Part shown: positions 25,458 to 34,048 of the stretch, piece after piece | How positions within the stretch are numbered: the first letter of the stretch is position 1 | How the letters are laid out: each line of letters starts with the position of its first letter | Assembly: GCA_902363875.1 (NCBI GenBank) | Contig: CABJBO010000006.1 | Coordinates: 33,875 to 97,874, forward strand | Length of the DNA: 64,000 nt | Origin: Coriobacteriaceae bacterium | GTDB taxonomy: Bacteria > Actinomycetota > Coriobacteriia > Coriobacteriales > Coriobacteriaceae | Direction of reading: 5' to 3' | Notes under the pieces: model-generated | Seen by the model: the letters and a program-made list of their open reading frames with translations, nothing else | The model's database searches: none | What the model was told of the DNA's origin: nothing | Made by a program: the position numbers and the translations under genes

Positions 25458-26741
25458 ATGTGCGAGCAGACTATCGGTACCACGTGCGTTCAGGGCGGCT
25501 ATCATCCGGGCGATGCGGAGCCGCGCCAGGTGCCCATCTACCAGTCCACCACGTGGAAATACGACACGTCCGAGCACATGGGCAAGCTGTTTGACCTGGA
25601 GGAGTCGGGCTACTTCTACAGCCGTTTGCAGAACCCCACGTGCGATCTGGTCGCCGCCAAGATCTGCGAGATGGAGGGCGGCACCGCTGCGATGCTCACG
25701 AGTTCGGGCATGGCCGCGAACTTCCTCGCGATCTTTAACGTGGCCGGTGCCGGCGATCACGTGGTCGCGAGCTCTGCTATCTACGGCGGTACGTATAACC
25801 TGCTCGCCCACACCATGGGCCGCATGGGCGTGACTTGCACGTTTGTCGCCCCCGACTGCACCGATGAGGAGCTGGAGGCAGCCTTTGAGCCCAATACCAA
25901 GCTCGTCTTTGGCGAGACGATTGCCAACCCCGCCCTTGCCGTGCTCGATATTGAGCGCTTTGCCAAGGCCGCGCATGACCACGGCGTGCCGCTGATGGTC
26001 GACAACACCTTCCCGACGCCCGTGATGTGCCGTCCCTTTGAGTGGGGCGCCGACATCGTCACGCACTCTACCACCAAGTACATGGATGGGCATGCGGCCT
26101 ACCTGGGTGGCGTGATCGTCGACCACGGCCAGTTTGACTGGATGGCCCATGCAGACAAGTTCCCGGGTCTCACCACGCCCGACGAGAGCTATCACGGCGT
26201 GACCTATGCCGAGAAGTTCGGTCGCGAGGGTGCCTTCATTACCAAGGCAACCGCTCAGCTCATGCGCGACCTCGGCCCCATGCAGAACCCGCAGGCGGCG
26301 TTTTTCCTGAACAGCTCGCTCGAGAGCCTGCATGTGCGCATGCCGCGTCATTGCGAGAACGGCCTAGCCGTTGCCAAGTTCCTGCAGAGCCATCCCAAGG
26401 TGCGCTTCGTGAGCTATCCGGGCCTGGAGGGCGACAAGTACTATGACCTGGCTCAGAAGTACATGCCCAACGGTACCTGCGGCGTCGTGAGCTTTGGCTT
26501 TAACGGTGGTCGCGCGGCGGCCGAGACCTTTATGAAGAGCCTTAAACTTGCCCAGATCGCCACGCATGTGGCTGACGCCCGCACCTGCTGCCTGCATCCC
26601 GCTAATGCCACACACCGCCAGATGAACGATGAGGAGCTCATCGCCTGTGGCATCTCCGCCGACATGGTGCGCCTGTCGTGCGGCCTCGAGGATACGGCCG
26701 ATCTGATTGCCGACCTTGAGCAGGCGCTCGAGCAGTGCTAG
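25458..26741 (+). CDS. O-acetylhomoserine sulfhydrylase-type PLP enzyme (Cys/Met metabolism)
   Basis: A 427-residue PLP enzyme of the Cys/Met metabolism family. YFYSRLQNPT is near 47-56, SSGMAANFLAIF near 80, the aldimine-loop Asp-Asn is in LMVDNTFPTP near 183, and the PLP-binding Lys is in THSTTKYMDGHAAYLGG near 205. The extra length and the inserted segment after the lysine are typical of MetY, which makes homocysteine (or methionine-related thiols) from O-acetylhomoserine. Methionine gamma-lyase remains an alternative. ATG 25458 follows AAGGGAG. A terminator follows. Confidence 0.88.
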   Translation: MCEQTIGTTCVQGGYHPGDAEPRQVPIYQSTTWKYDTSEHMGKLFDLEESGYFYSRLQNPTCDLVAAKICEMEGGTAAMLTSSGMAANFLAIFNVAGAGDHVVASSAIYGGTYNLLAHTMGRMGVTCTFVAPDCTDEELEAAFEPNTKLVFGETIANPALAVLDIERFAKAAHDHGVPLMVDNTFPTPVMCRPFEWGADIVTHSTTKYMDGHAAYLGGVIVDHGQFDWMAHADKFPGLTTPDESYHGVTYAEKFGREGAFITKATAQLMRDLGPMQNPQAAFFLNSSLESLHVRMPRHCENGLAVAKFLQSHPKVRFVSYPGLEGDKYYDLAQKYMPNGTCGVVSFGFNGGRAAAETFMKSLKLAQIATHVADARTCCLHPANATHRQMNDEELIACGISADMVRLSCGLEDTADLIADLEQALEQC

Positions 26742-26810
26742 GCTAGCGTTCGCATAAGGCGCCGATGCTGGCAGAAAGCTTCGGCGACCTTCAGTTCCGA
26801 TTCCGTAGGC

Positions 26811-26856
26811 GGGACCCCAATTGCGTTTTTGCAGGCGATTGGGGCCCCGTTTTTTG
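26811..26856 (+). terminator. Terminator after metY-type gene
   Basis: CGGGACCCCAAT at 26811-26822 pairs with ATTGGGGCCCCG at 26839-26850 (one mismatch), followed by six T residues. Confidence 0.8.
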
Positions 26857-26881
26857 CGTTGTGCCACTCGAAAGGATGGAT

Positions 26882-28186
26882 ATGGAGAAAACCGCAGAGC
26901 AGCTGCGCCGCGAGCACCTTGCCCTTGAGGGCGACACCCATGGCAAGAACAAATGGGCGATTCTGTTTACCGTGCTCATCATGACGTTTATGTCGTGTCT
27001 GGATTCGACCGTCGTGACCGTGGCGTTGCCCGTGATGCAAAAGGAGCTGGGCGTGGGCCTCGACCGCATCCAGCTGGTGAGCTCGGTGTACCTGCTTGCG
27101 ACATGCGTGGCTATGCTGCCGTTTGGCCGCTTGGGCGACGTGCGCGGCAAGGTGGGCGTATTCCAGCTGGGCGTCATCGTTTTTACGGCCGGCTCGCTGC
27201 TTTGCGGCCTTTCGAGTTCGCTCGAAGTTCTTATTCTGGCACGCATTGTGCAGGGCGTCGGCTGCGCGGCGGCCATGGCTAACAACATGGGTATCATCAC
27301 CGAGTCGTTTCCGGCGCGCGAGCGCGGTCGTGCCATGGGTATTCTCGCGACCTTCGTGGCCCTCGGCATGATGTGCGGCCCCGTGCTCGGCGGCATGCTG
27401 GTGGCAAGCTTTCCCTGGGAGAGCATCTTCCTCATCAACCTGCCCATTGGCGTCATCTCGTTTATCGTGGGACTCTATACACTACCGCATGTTAAGCCGG
27501 AGGCCGGCGAGCGCCCCATGTCCCTGATTGAGGCTGCTCGTCGCTGCTTTGCAAATTCGGCCTTCACCATCAACCTTGCTTGCATGCTCATCGTGTTCGT
27601 TGGTATTGGCGCATCCGAGTTTATCCTGCCGTTCTATTTTCAGGACGCTCACGGCTTTGGTTCCGACATCTCTGGACTACTCTTTTTGGCGCTGCCGATG
27701 GTGAATGCCTTTATCGGCCCGCTTTCGGGTACGGTTTCGGACCGCGTTGGCTGCGAGGGCCCCACGGCGGTCGGCCTAGGCGTGTACGTATGCGGTCTTT
27801 TTGCGGTAAGCACGCTCGACGAGCACTCTTCCATCCCTGTGATCGTGTGTTGCGTCGCGTTTATGTCGTGCGGTACGTCGATTTTCCAGAGCCCCAATAA
27901 CTCGCTGTATATGGGCTCGGCTCCGCGCGAAGCGCTCGGCTTTGCGGGCAGCCTGGGTAGCCTGGCGCGCTATGCGGGTATGGCAGTGGGCATTACAGCG
28001 GCATCGCATATCCTGTATGGGCAGATGAGCGTGGCGATGGGCGAGTCCGTGACCAGTTTCGTTGCAGGCCGTCCGGATGTGTTCCTGTTCGGCTTTCGCT
28101 CGGTGTTCTATGTGCTCATGGCTGTGGCCGCTGTGGGTTTTGCGCTCGCCATGGTGCGTTTGGTGAGGATGCGCGCCCGCCATTAG
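26882..28186 (+). CDS. MFS transporter (DHA2-like drug/H+ exporter)
   Basis: A 434-residue membrane protein with about 12 predicted helices. The N-terminal half has the MFS signatures: FMSCLDSTVVTVALPVMQ (helix 1 motif D1), LPFGRLGDVRGK (motif A) near 82, and LARIVQGVGCAAAMANNMG (motif B) near 120. Motif C-like GPVLGGMLVASFPWESIF near 165 is typical of exporters. The DHA2 family usually has 14 helices; this protein is short for that. The substrate is not deducible. ATG 26882 has CGAAAGGA six bases upstream; ATG 26876 is an alternative. It probably forms its own unit. Confidence 0.85.
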   Translation: MEKTAEQLRREHLALEGDTHGKNKWAILFTVLIMTFMSCLDSTVVTVALPVMQKELGVGLDRIQLVSSVYLLATCVAMLPFGRLGDVRGKVGVFQLGVIVFTAGSLLCGLSSSLEVLILARIVQGVGCAAAMANNMGIITESFPARERGRAMGILATFVALGMMCGPVLGGMLVASFPWESIFLINLPIGVISFIVGLYTLPHVKPEAGERPMSLIEAARRCFANSAFTINLACMLIVFVGIGASEFILPFYFQDAHGFGSDISGLLFLALPMVNAFIGPLSGTVSDRVGCEGPTAVGLGVYVCGLFAVSTLDEHSSIPVIVCCVAFMSCGTSIFQSPNNSLYMGSAPREALGFAGSLGSLARYAGMAVGITAASHILYGQMSVAMGESVTSFVAGRPDVFLFGFRSVFYVLMAVAAVGFALAMVRLVRMRARH

Positions 28187-28343
28187 TGTGTTGAGAGACT
28201 GTCTGCCACGATTCGCGCCGTCCCAAAAAGACCGGTTTGTGGTGCGATGCGGCTTGTGGGGCGGGCGGGGGTCGGTCCGTGGTAGACTATCGAACAACGT
28301 TTATTAATCGCGCGGCATCGTTGCCGCGAGAAGGGGTTGCGCC

Positions 28344-28922
28344 ATGCAGGAGCTTGAGGATCGTATTCGCCATGACGGCATCGTAAAGGCCGGTAACGTC
28401 CTTAAGGTTGATGCCTTCCTCAACCACCAGTGCGACGTTGAGCTGTTCGACCACATGGGCGCTGAGTGGGCCCGTCTGTTCAAGGATGTCGAGATCAACA
28501 AGATTCTGACGATCGAGGCTTCGGGCATTGGTATGGCTTGCATCGCAGCCCAGCATTTTGGTGGCGTGCCGGTTGTCTTTGCCAAGAAGGCACAGTCCAT
28601 CAACCTCGACGGCGAGCAGTATGCTACGACCATCTACTCCTTTACCAAGCAGAAGGAGTATCCGGTCATCGTGGGCAAGCGCTTCCTGTCCGAGGGCGAC
28701 AAGGTCCTGATCATCGACGACTTCTTGGCCAACGGCTGCGCGCTCGAGGGTCTTATCAAGATCTGCGAGGCTGCGGGTGCCGAGGTATCCGGCATTGGCA
28801 TTGCGGTGGAGAAGGGCTTCCAGGGCGGTGGCGATAAGCTCCGCGAGCGTGGCTTCCGCGTTGAGAGCCTGGCCCGTATCGCCGATATGGACTGCGAGAC
28901 CGGCGAGATCACCTTCGCCTAA
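28344..28922 (+). CDS. xpt: Xanthine phosphoribosyltransferase
   Basis: A 192-residue type-I phosphoribosyltransferase for xanthine salvage. The PRPP-binding motif [19 protein letters not shown] is at about 127-145, and the N-terminal [20 protein letters not shown] and [12 protein letters not shown] blocks match the Xpt/PbuX group. No purine riboswitch is seen in the 157-base leader, unlike many Firmicutes xpt genes. ATG 28344 has GAGAAGGGG upstream. It is followed by a palindromic terminator. Confidence 0.93.
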   Translation: MQELEDRIRHDGIVKAGNVLKVDAFLNHQCDVELFDHMGAEWARLFKDVEINKILTIEASGIGMACIAAQHFGGVPVVFAKKAQSINLDGEQYATTIYSFTKQKEYPVIVGKRFLSEGDKVLIIDDFLANGCALEGLIKICEAAGAEVSGIGIAVEKGFQGGGDKLRERGFRVESLARIADMDCETGEITFA

Positions 28923-28949
28923 GCGCGCAACACAAGCGATTGGTATGCG

Positions 28950-28986
28950 ATGTGACAAAGGGACTGTCCCTTTGTCACATTTTTTT
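28950..28986 (+). terminator. Palindromic element GTGACAAAGGGAC copy P1, acting as terminator of xpt
   Basis: ATGTGACAAAGGGAC, one T, GTCCCTTTGTCACAT: a perfect 15-bp inverted repeat, then a run of six to seven T residues. The same 31-base palindrome recurs at 37506-37536. Confidence 0.85.
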
Positions 28987-29006
28987 GTATGAGGGGAGGT
29001 ATTGAT

Positions 29007-29387
29007 ATGGATGAGAACAAGATGGGATGGTGCGAGTATGCGCGCTATGCCGCGATGGCGGCCGAAGAGTTGGCGCGCGATTGCGAGGTACAGGTGTTTC
29101 GCGCGACGGGTCCGGGCGGACAAGGCGTGAACACGACGGACTCGGCGGTGCGCATGAAGCACGTGCCCACAGGGATTACCGTGACGGCGCGCGAGAGCCG
29201 CAGCCAGTTCCAAAATCGCGCGAGCTGCCTGCGCAAGCTGCACGCCGAGCTCGAGCGACGCGGACGTCCACCGCGTCGACGTGTAAAGACCAAGGTGCCC
29301 CAGCGCTCTCGTCAGCGCAGACTCAATGACAAGCACTTCAATGCCATTAAAAAGGCCAACCGACGCAAGCCGGGCAGCGACGAGTAG
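29007..29387 (+). CDS. Peptide-chain-release-factor-like protein (RF-1 domain, GGQ)
   Basis: A 126-residue protein with the peptidyl-tRNA hydrolysis motif [19 protein letters not shown] at about 33-51 and a Lys/Arg-rich C-terminal tail ([17 protein letters not shown]) ending KKANRRKP. It has no codon-recognition domain. This layout fits the stand-alone RF-1 domain proteins such as ArfB/YaeJ that free stalled ribosomes, whose basic tail enters the mRNA channel. The start at ATG 29007 is preferred over 28989, because AGGGGAGG is about 10 bases upstream. It follows xpt and the palindromic terminator. Confidence 0.85.
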   Translation: MDENKMGWCEYARYAAMAAEELARDCEVQVFRATGPGGQGVNTTDSAVRMKHVPTGITVTARESRSQFQNRASCLRKLHAELERRGRPPRRRVKTKVPQRSRQRRLNDKHFNAIKKANRRKPGSDE

Positions 29388-29408
29388 TCGTTTGTTCCAC
29401 TGGCCTTG

Positions 29409-30371
29409 CTAGCGGGTAGGGTGCCAAACTTGGATGGCGCTGCCGAGGACGTCGACCTCGATGCGCGAGGCGTCAACGGGCTCGCCGTCGGCCTGGATGG
29501 GGTAGTCGGGCTCCTCAAAAGTTAGCTCGGCATGGCGGCAGCGGCGCATGCGAACCGGTGGCAACTTGGTATGGTGGCCGTCCTTGGCCGAAAGGAACAT
29601 AGGCAGGGCTACCGCGCGAGGGACGGGGCCGCAGGCGTAGCAGACGTCGAGCATGCCGTCGCAGGGGTCGGCATCGGGGCAGATGCGATAGCCCGAGCCA
29701 TAGGTAGGACCAAGCTGAATCGCCATGATGATCGCCCTCACGCGCTCGGCGGGCGCGCCGTCAAAGCTGACTGTCATGGGGTAGTTGCGGTAGCGCAGGC
29801 CAAACTGCTCAAGTCCCGAAAGGGTGTAGAGCGGCGCGCCCGTCAAGCCGGTCTTTTTGCGCAGCTCGGTGGTGCCCAGGCCGATGGCGGCATCGATGCC
29901 GACCGAAAGCGTCTGGTCGTAGTACTCAACGGTAGCCTCGCCGCTGCCGCTCGCAGGGCTCCACGAGCGAATGCGCCCGATGTCCTGACGCTGCAGCTCG
30001 CAGGTGAGCAGCGCGCCATAATCCTTGCCGGAGAAATCGTCGATGCCGAGCGTCTGGGCAAAATCGTTGCCGGAGCCCACGGGCAGGACGGCAAGAGCGG
30101 GGCGGGCGTCCTCCTTTTGCGTCATAAGCCCGTTGACGACCTCGTGAATCACGCCGTCGCCGCCGAGTGCGATAACGGTGCGATAGCCCTGAGCCTGTGC
30201 GGCCAGCTCCTTGGCGTGTCCCATACGCTCGGTCAACACCAGGTCAAACTGGGATGCGCGTGCAGTCATGTCCAAAAAGCGTTGCAGGCGCTCGGCAACT
30301 TCGCGTGCCGCACCCGACTGGGCGGCTGGGTTGGCGATGATGAGCGTGCGACCAAAATCAGTTGCGTGCAT
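29409..30371 (-). CDS. Diacylglycerol kinase-family lipid kinase
   Basis: A 320-residue protein with the DAGK catalytic fold. IIANPAAQSGAA lies at the N-terminus, IALGGDGVIHEVVNG (nucleotide loop) near 66-80, and LPVGSGNDFAQTLG near 95. The C-terminal beta-sandwich contains YQTADGEP-like YPIQADGEPVD near 295. It belongs to the DgkB/YegS/BmrU group, which phosphorylate diacylglycerol or related lipids. The start at 30371 has CGGGAG upstream; 30395 and 30443 are alternative starts. It is on the same strand as the CLC gene and 86 bases after it. Confidence 0.87.
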   Translation of the reverse strand: MHATDFGRTLIIANPAAQSGAAREVAERLQRFLDMTARASQFDLVLTERMGHAKELAAQAQGYRTVIALGGDGVIHEVVNGLMTQKEDARPALAVLPVGSGNDFAQTLGIDDFSGKDYGALLTCELQRQDIGRIRSWSPASGSGEATVEYYDQTLSVGIDAAIGLGTTELRKKTGLTGAPLYTLSGLEQFGLRYRNYPMTVSFDGAPAERVRAIIMAIQLGPTYGSGYRICPDADPCDGMLDVCYACGPVPRAVALPMFLSAKDGHHTKLPPVRMRRCRHAELTFEEPDYPIQADGEPVDASRIEVDVLGSAIQVWHPTR

Positions 30372-30457
30372 GGGGCGACTCCCGGCGTGTGACATGACAG
30401 TGCGGTCGCGCTCAGGTCGAATTAGCCCCGATTGTGGCTGCACGGCGATTATTACAT

Positions 30458-31879
30458 CTACTCTATCAGGTCGTTGTGGCGCTCGATAGCATCCGCTACC
30501 GTACCTCCCTCATCCACAATAAGCGAGCGGCGCTTGGGTGAGATGATGCGCTGGGCGGGGTACACGCCGCGGTGTCCGCCGGCGAGATAGCTGATAAAGG
30601 CCACGATGACAAAGAACCCGGCGGCCGTGCCGTGGAACAAGTCGATGGCCATCATGCAGGTGGTGATGGGCACGTTGAGGCCGGCACAGAAGACGCCGAG
30701 CATGCCGAGGGCCGCCATAAAGCTCGGGTCGAGTCCAGCGAGGCAGCCAATCCATCCGCCGAGCGCCGCACCGATGCCAAACAGGGGCGTGACCTCGCCG
30801 CCTTGGAAACCGGCACCCAGGGTGAGCGCCGTTACGACGAGCTTGATGGCGGCGTCGGCGAGGGTGGTGGTGCCGGCAAACCCGGCGCCCGAAAGCCACG
30901 TGGAAAGGCCGGCATACTCCCAGGCGTCAAGCAACGCATAGGCCGCAAGCACCACGAGTGCGCCGACGAGCGCACGGACGAGATAGTTGGTGATAAAACG
31001 CGCATACAGGTTCTTGACCGTGCGGACCGACCAGGCAAAGAGGCGCGCCGTCAGGCCAAAGACAATGGCTCCGATAACGACGATGGCAACCGTTCTGGGC
31101 GTCATGTCGGGAACGCTGGCGATGACGTTGCTCTCGTACTGGGTGCCCAGGGCGAGTGACGTAAAGTAGCCGGTAAACGAGGCGACCAGGCAGTAGATGC
31201 CCGCGGTGTAGTCGATCTTGCCGATAAAGCACATCTCCATGCCAAAGAAAGCTCCGGCGAGAGGTGATCCGAACACGGCGCCAAAGGCAGACGAGATACC
31301 GGCGAGCATGAGGTCGTGGTGGTCGTGTTTTTTGAGATGGGCAAGGCTCGAGACATTGCTGGCGATGGTACCGCCGATCTGCACCGCGGCGCCCTCGCGG
31401 CCGGCCGAGCCGCCCGTCAGATGCGTGAGCGTGGAGCACACAAAGGTGAGGATGGCCATGCGCGCATGGATGAGTCGTGTGCCCAGGGCGGAGTCGATGA
31501 CCAAATTGTTGCCGCGCTTGGCGGCGAGACCGTGGTTCTTGTAGACCCACGCGGTGGCCACGCCCACGACGGGGAGCAGGGCGTAGATCCACGCATGGCT
31601 CTCGCGATAATCGGTCGCAATATCCAGCGAGGCCAAAAACGCCCAAGCGGCAACGCCCATGGCGAGCGAAACGACAACGACGAGCGCGAGCAGTTTGGCG
31701 CTCGCGAGCATGTTGTGGGCATTGCGGCGCGTGTCGGCGGCCAAGAGCTGTTCGGAGCGGGTGAGCTGGTTGCGACCGCTGATGATCAAGTCGGCCGGAG
31801 AGAAGGACCTGCCGTCTGTGTCCTGACGGGTGTCATCAGACGGGTCGAGTGTATTTTCACGTTTATCGATAAAAGCCAT
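30458..31879 (-). CDS. CLC-family anion channel/antiporter, possibly fluoride type
   Basis: A 473-residue membrane protein with a hydrophilic N-tail of about 70 residues and a CLC core. The first selectivity motif, normally GSGIP, reads RGNNLV near 130. The second is GGSAGREGAAVQIGG near 165, and the third is GGEVTPLFGIGAALGG near 375. The GNNL-type first motif is what I associate with CLC-F fluoride/proton antiporters rather than chloride channels, but I cannot verify the clade. No fluoride riboswitch is recognised upstream. The start at 31879 has AGAGGA upstream; 31906 is less likely. Confidence 0.85.
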   Translation of the reverse strand: MAFIDKRENTLDPSDDTRQDTDGRSFSPADLIISGRNQLTRSEQLLAADTRRNAHNMLASAKLLALVVVVSLAMGVAAWAFLASLDIATDYRESHAWIYALLPVVGVATAWVYKNHGLAAKRGNNLVIDSALGTRLIHARMAILTFVCSTLTHLTGGSAGREGAAVQIGGTIASNVSSLAHLKKHDHHDLMLAGISSAFGAVFGSPLAGAFFGMEMCFIGKIDYTAGIYCLVASFTGYFTSLALGTQYESNVIASVPDMTPRTVAIVVIGAIVFGLTARLFAWSVRTVKNLYARFITNYLVRALVGALVVLAAYALLDAWEYAGLSTWLSGAGFAGTTTLADAAIKLVVTALTLGAGFQGGEVTPLFGIGAALGGWIGCLAGLDPSFMAALGMLGVFCAGLNVPITTCMMAIDLFHGTAAGFFVIVAFISYLAGGHRGVYPAQRIISPKRRSLIVDEGGTVADAIERHNDLIE

Positions 31880-32093
31880 AACGTCCTCTTTATTGTTGCG
31901 ATGCATGCATTATAAGACGGCACCCCGTGCCTTAAGGCAATTGACAGGTTTCGGTTCTGTTACGAAAGGCGCGTGGCCGACAGGTGTATTTGCCGTTGCG
32001 GGCCATGTCTTGAGCGGGCAGCGGGGGATTATACTGAACCAAACATAAAGAATCGGCGCCACTGTTGCGCGCCGTGGCATGTAAGAGGTGTAT

Positions 32094-33356
32094 ATGGCTA
32101 AGACGCTCATCCCGCTGGAGGACGCGCAGGCAATCGTCCTTTCGCAGGTGCGCAGGACCGAGCTCGTCGAGATCCCGATTTGGCAGGCGGCCGGTCTTCC
32201 CCTGGCTGAGGATGCCACGGCCGATATCGATATCTCGCCGTTTGCCAACAGCGCCATGGATGGATATGCCGTGCGTGCCGACGACCTCGCCAAAGCGTCC
32301 TCCGATACGCCCGTGACGCTTTCCGTCGTGGGGCACGAGGCGGCGGGCCATGTGTTTGAGGGCGCGATTGGCGCGGGCGAGACCGTCCGTATCATGACGG
32401 GTGCACCGGTGCCCGAAGGTGCGGATGCCGTTGTGAAATACGAGATCGTCGAGGTGCTCGACGGCGACGGCAACGAGGGTTCACACGTGAGCTTCTCGGC
32501 ACCGGCTAAGGTGGGGGAGAACGTTCGAGCTGCAGGCGAGGAGGCCCATGCCGGCGATGTTGTGATGCACGCTGGCGAGGTTGTGGCCCCGGCCGGCGCC
32601 GGTTTGCTGGCGAGCGCCGGTTACGCGAACGTTAGAGTGCACGCCGCCCCGCGTGTGGGCGTTATCTCGCTGGGCACGGAGCTGGTCGCGCCCGGCCAAC
32701 TGCCGGCGCGTGGGCAGATTCGCGATTCCAATTCCTCGGCGTTAATGGCCGAGGTGCTCGATGCTGGGGCCGACCCGGTGTTCTACGGCATTGCGCCCGA
32801 CGACGAGCGGGCGATTGCCGAGCTTGTGCACCGCGCCGCGCAAGAGTGCGATTTTGTCATTACGAGCGGTGGCGCCTCGGCTGGCGACTACGACTACGTG
32901 ACGGCGCTGGTTCAGCGCGAGGGCGAGGTGCTGTTCGATCGCATTTCGTTGCGTCCCGGCAAAGCCATTACGTTTGGCCTGCTCGGCGGCAAGCCCTATC
33001 TGGGGCTTTCGGGCAACCCCGCGGCGGCATACGTGGGCTTTGAGATGCTCGCCCGCCCGGCGATTCGCAAGATGCGCGGCTTTGCCGAGGGTGCGCGTCC
33101 CGTGCAGCAGGCGGTTCTTACCCACGGCGTGAAGAAGCGACAGGACCGACGCTTCTATGATCGCGCCACGGTTGCGCGCGATGCGCAGACGGGTGAGCTT
33201 ACGGTCACCGAGGCGCACAGCCAGAACTCGGCGCTGCTCGGAACCATGCAGCGTGCGAACTGCCTGTTGCGCATCAACGAGGGTCCGTGCGATCTTGAGC
33301 CGGGCGACGTCGTGGATGTCGTCCGTGTCGATCTGCCCGAGGGCGCCGTGCTGTAG
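32094..33356 (+). CDS. moeA: Molybdopterin molybdenumtransferase MoeA
   Basis: A 420-residue enzyme that inserts molybdate into adenylylated molybdopterin. Signatures are ANSAMDGYAVRADD near 46-59, IMTGAPVPEGADAVV near 101-115, SLGTELV near 188, the GEPH-type DSNSS and TSGGASAGDYDYV near 258-270, and RPGKAITFG plus GLSGNPAAA near 300. ATG 32094 follows AAGAGGTG. moaB follows after 10 bases, so they form an operon for Mo-cofactor assembly. The genes for molybdate uptake follow on the same strand. Confidence 0.96.
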   Translation: MAKTLIPLEDAQAIVLSQVRRTELVEIPIWQAAGLPLAEDATADIDISPFANSAMDGYAVRADDLAKASSDTPVTLSVVGHEAAGHVFEGAIGAGETVRIMTGAPVPEGADAVVKYEIVEVLDGDGNEGSHVSFSAPAKVGENVRAAGEEAHAGDVVMHAGEVVAPAGAGLLASAGYANVRVHAAPRVGVISLGTELVAPGQLPARGQIRDSNSSALMAEVLDAGADPVFYGIAPDDERAIAELVHRAAQECDFVITSGGASAGDYDYVTALVQREGEVLFDRISLRPGKAITFGLLGGKPYLGLSGNPAAAYVGFEMLARPAIRKMRGFAEGARPVQQAVLTHGVKKRQDRRFYDRATVARDAQTGELTVTEAHSQNSALLGTMQRANCLLRINEGPCDLEPGDVVDVVRVDLPEGAVL

Positions 33357-33366
33357 GAGGAATGCT

Positions 33367-33846
33367 ATGGAGTTGAAGATTTCGATCGTGACGTGCTCGG
33401 ATACGCGCGATCTTGCCCAGGACGAAGCAGGCGCTGCACTCGAGGAGCTCGTCGCGGCGCAGGGCTGGACGGTTGCCTCGCATACGGTGGTGCATGACGA
33501 TGTTGACGAGATCGGTGCTGCCATTGTGGCTGCGGCCGACGATTGCCAGGCCAACGTGGTCATCACCTGCGGCGGCACGGGGCTTTCGATGCGCGACGTG
33601 ACGCCCGAGGCGACGCGTGCCGTCTGCGACCGCGATGTGCCGGGTATTGCCGAGGCGATCCGTGCATACTCTATGACCAAGACGCGCCGTGCCATGCTTT
33701 CGCGCGCCGTGTGCATGCAGCGTGGGGCTGCGCTTGTCATCAACTTTCCGGGATCCACGAAGGCGGCTCGCGAAAGCTGGGAGGCCGTGAGCGACCAGCT
33801 GGAGCACGCGGCCCACATGGCGGCGGGCGGTGGACACGCTCGCTAA
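33367..33846 (+). CDS. moaB: Molybdopterin adenylyltransferase-type protein MoaB/Mog
   Basis: A 159-residue MoCF_biosynth-domain protein. ISIVTCSDTRDLAQDEAG opens the fold. VVITCGGTGLSMRDVTPEATRAV near 63-84 holds the molybdopterin-binding loop, and INFPGSTKAARESWEAV near 126 matches the LPGSP-like end. It activates molybdopterin with AMP before MoeA acts. It lies 10 bases after moeA with GGAGGA as ribosome-binding site. It could equally be named mog; MoaB is the usual name for this length. Confidence 0.92.
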   Translation: MELKISIVTCSDTRDLAQDEAGAALEELVAAQGWTVASHTVVHDDVDEIGAAIVAAADDCQANVVITCGGTGLSMRDVTPEATRAVCDRDVPGIAEAIRAYSMTKTRRAMLSRAVCMQRGAALVINFPGSTKAARESWEAVSDQLEHAAHMAAGGGHAR

Positions 33847-33859
33847 ACTGCTTGCCTGT

Positions 33860-33893
33860 AGCGGAGTGACCTTATGGGTCGCTCCGCTTTTTT
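33860..33893 (+). terminator. Terminator of moeA-moaB
   Basis: AGCGGAGTGACC, loop TTAT, GGGTCGCTCCGCT (one bulge), then six T residues. Confidence 0.88.
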
Positions 33894-33929
33894 AAGCGGC
33901 GACAACGCGAGCGTCTTGCGGCTATCGGT

Positions 33930-33988
33930 ATAAGAAATTATCAAACGATAATTTCTTATCACAAGCATTATTCGCGCTAAAGTATAAT
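33930..33988 (+). promoter_or_regulatory. Palindromic operator and promoter of modABC
   Basis: A perfect 13-bp inverted repeat (33930-33942 against 33947-33959, ATAAGAAATTATC with a four-base spacer) lies just upstream of a TATAAT at 33983-33988. The -35 region is poor and overlaps the edge of the palindrome, as expected for a regulated promoter. A ModE-like molybdate-responsive regulator is an obvious candidate, though the sequence differs from the E. coli ModE box. The inner TTATC-N4-GATAA core recurs upstream of the next operon at 37594-37608. Confidence 0.6.
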
Positions 33989-34048
33989 TCAATTACAGGA
34001 TAAAGCCCGCGGCGGGGTGCCCGGGCGTAGCGCTCGAAAGGGTTGAAC

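Noticed and set aside
28187..28343. Guanine/xanthine riboswitch upstream of xpt
   Set aside because: No conserved aptamer loops or P1 stem were found in the 157-base leader.
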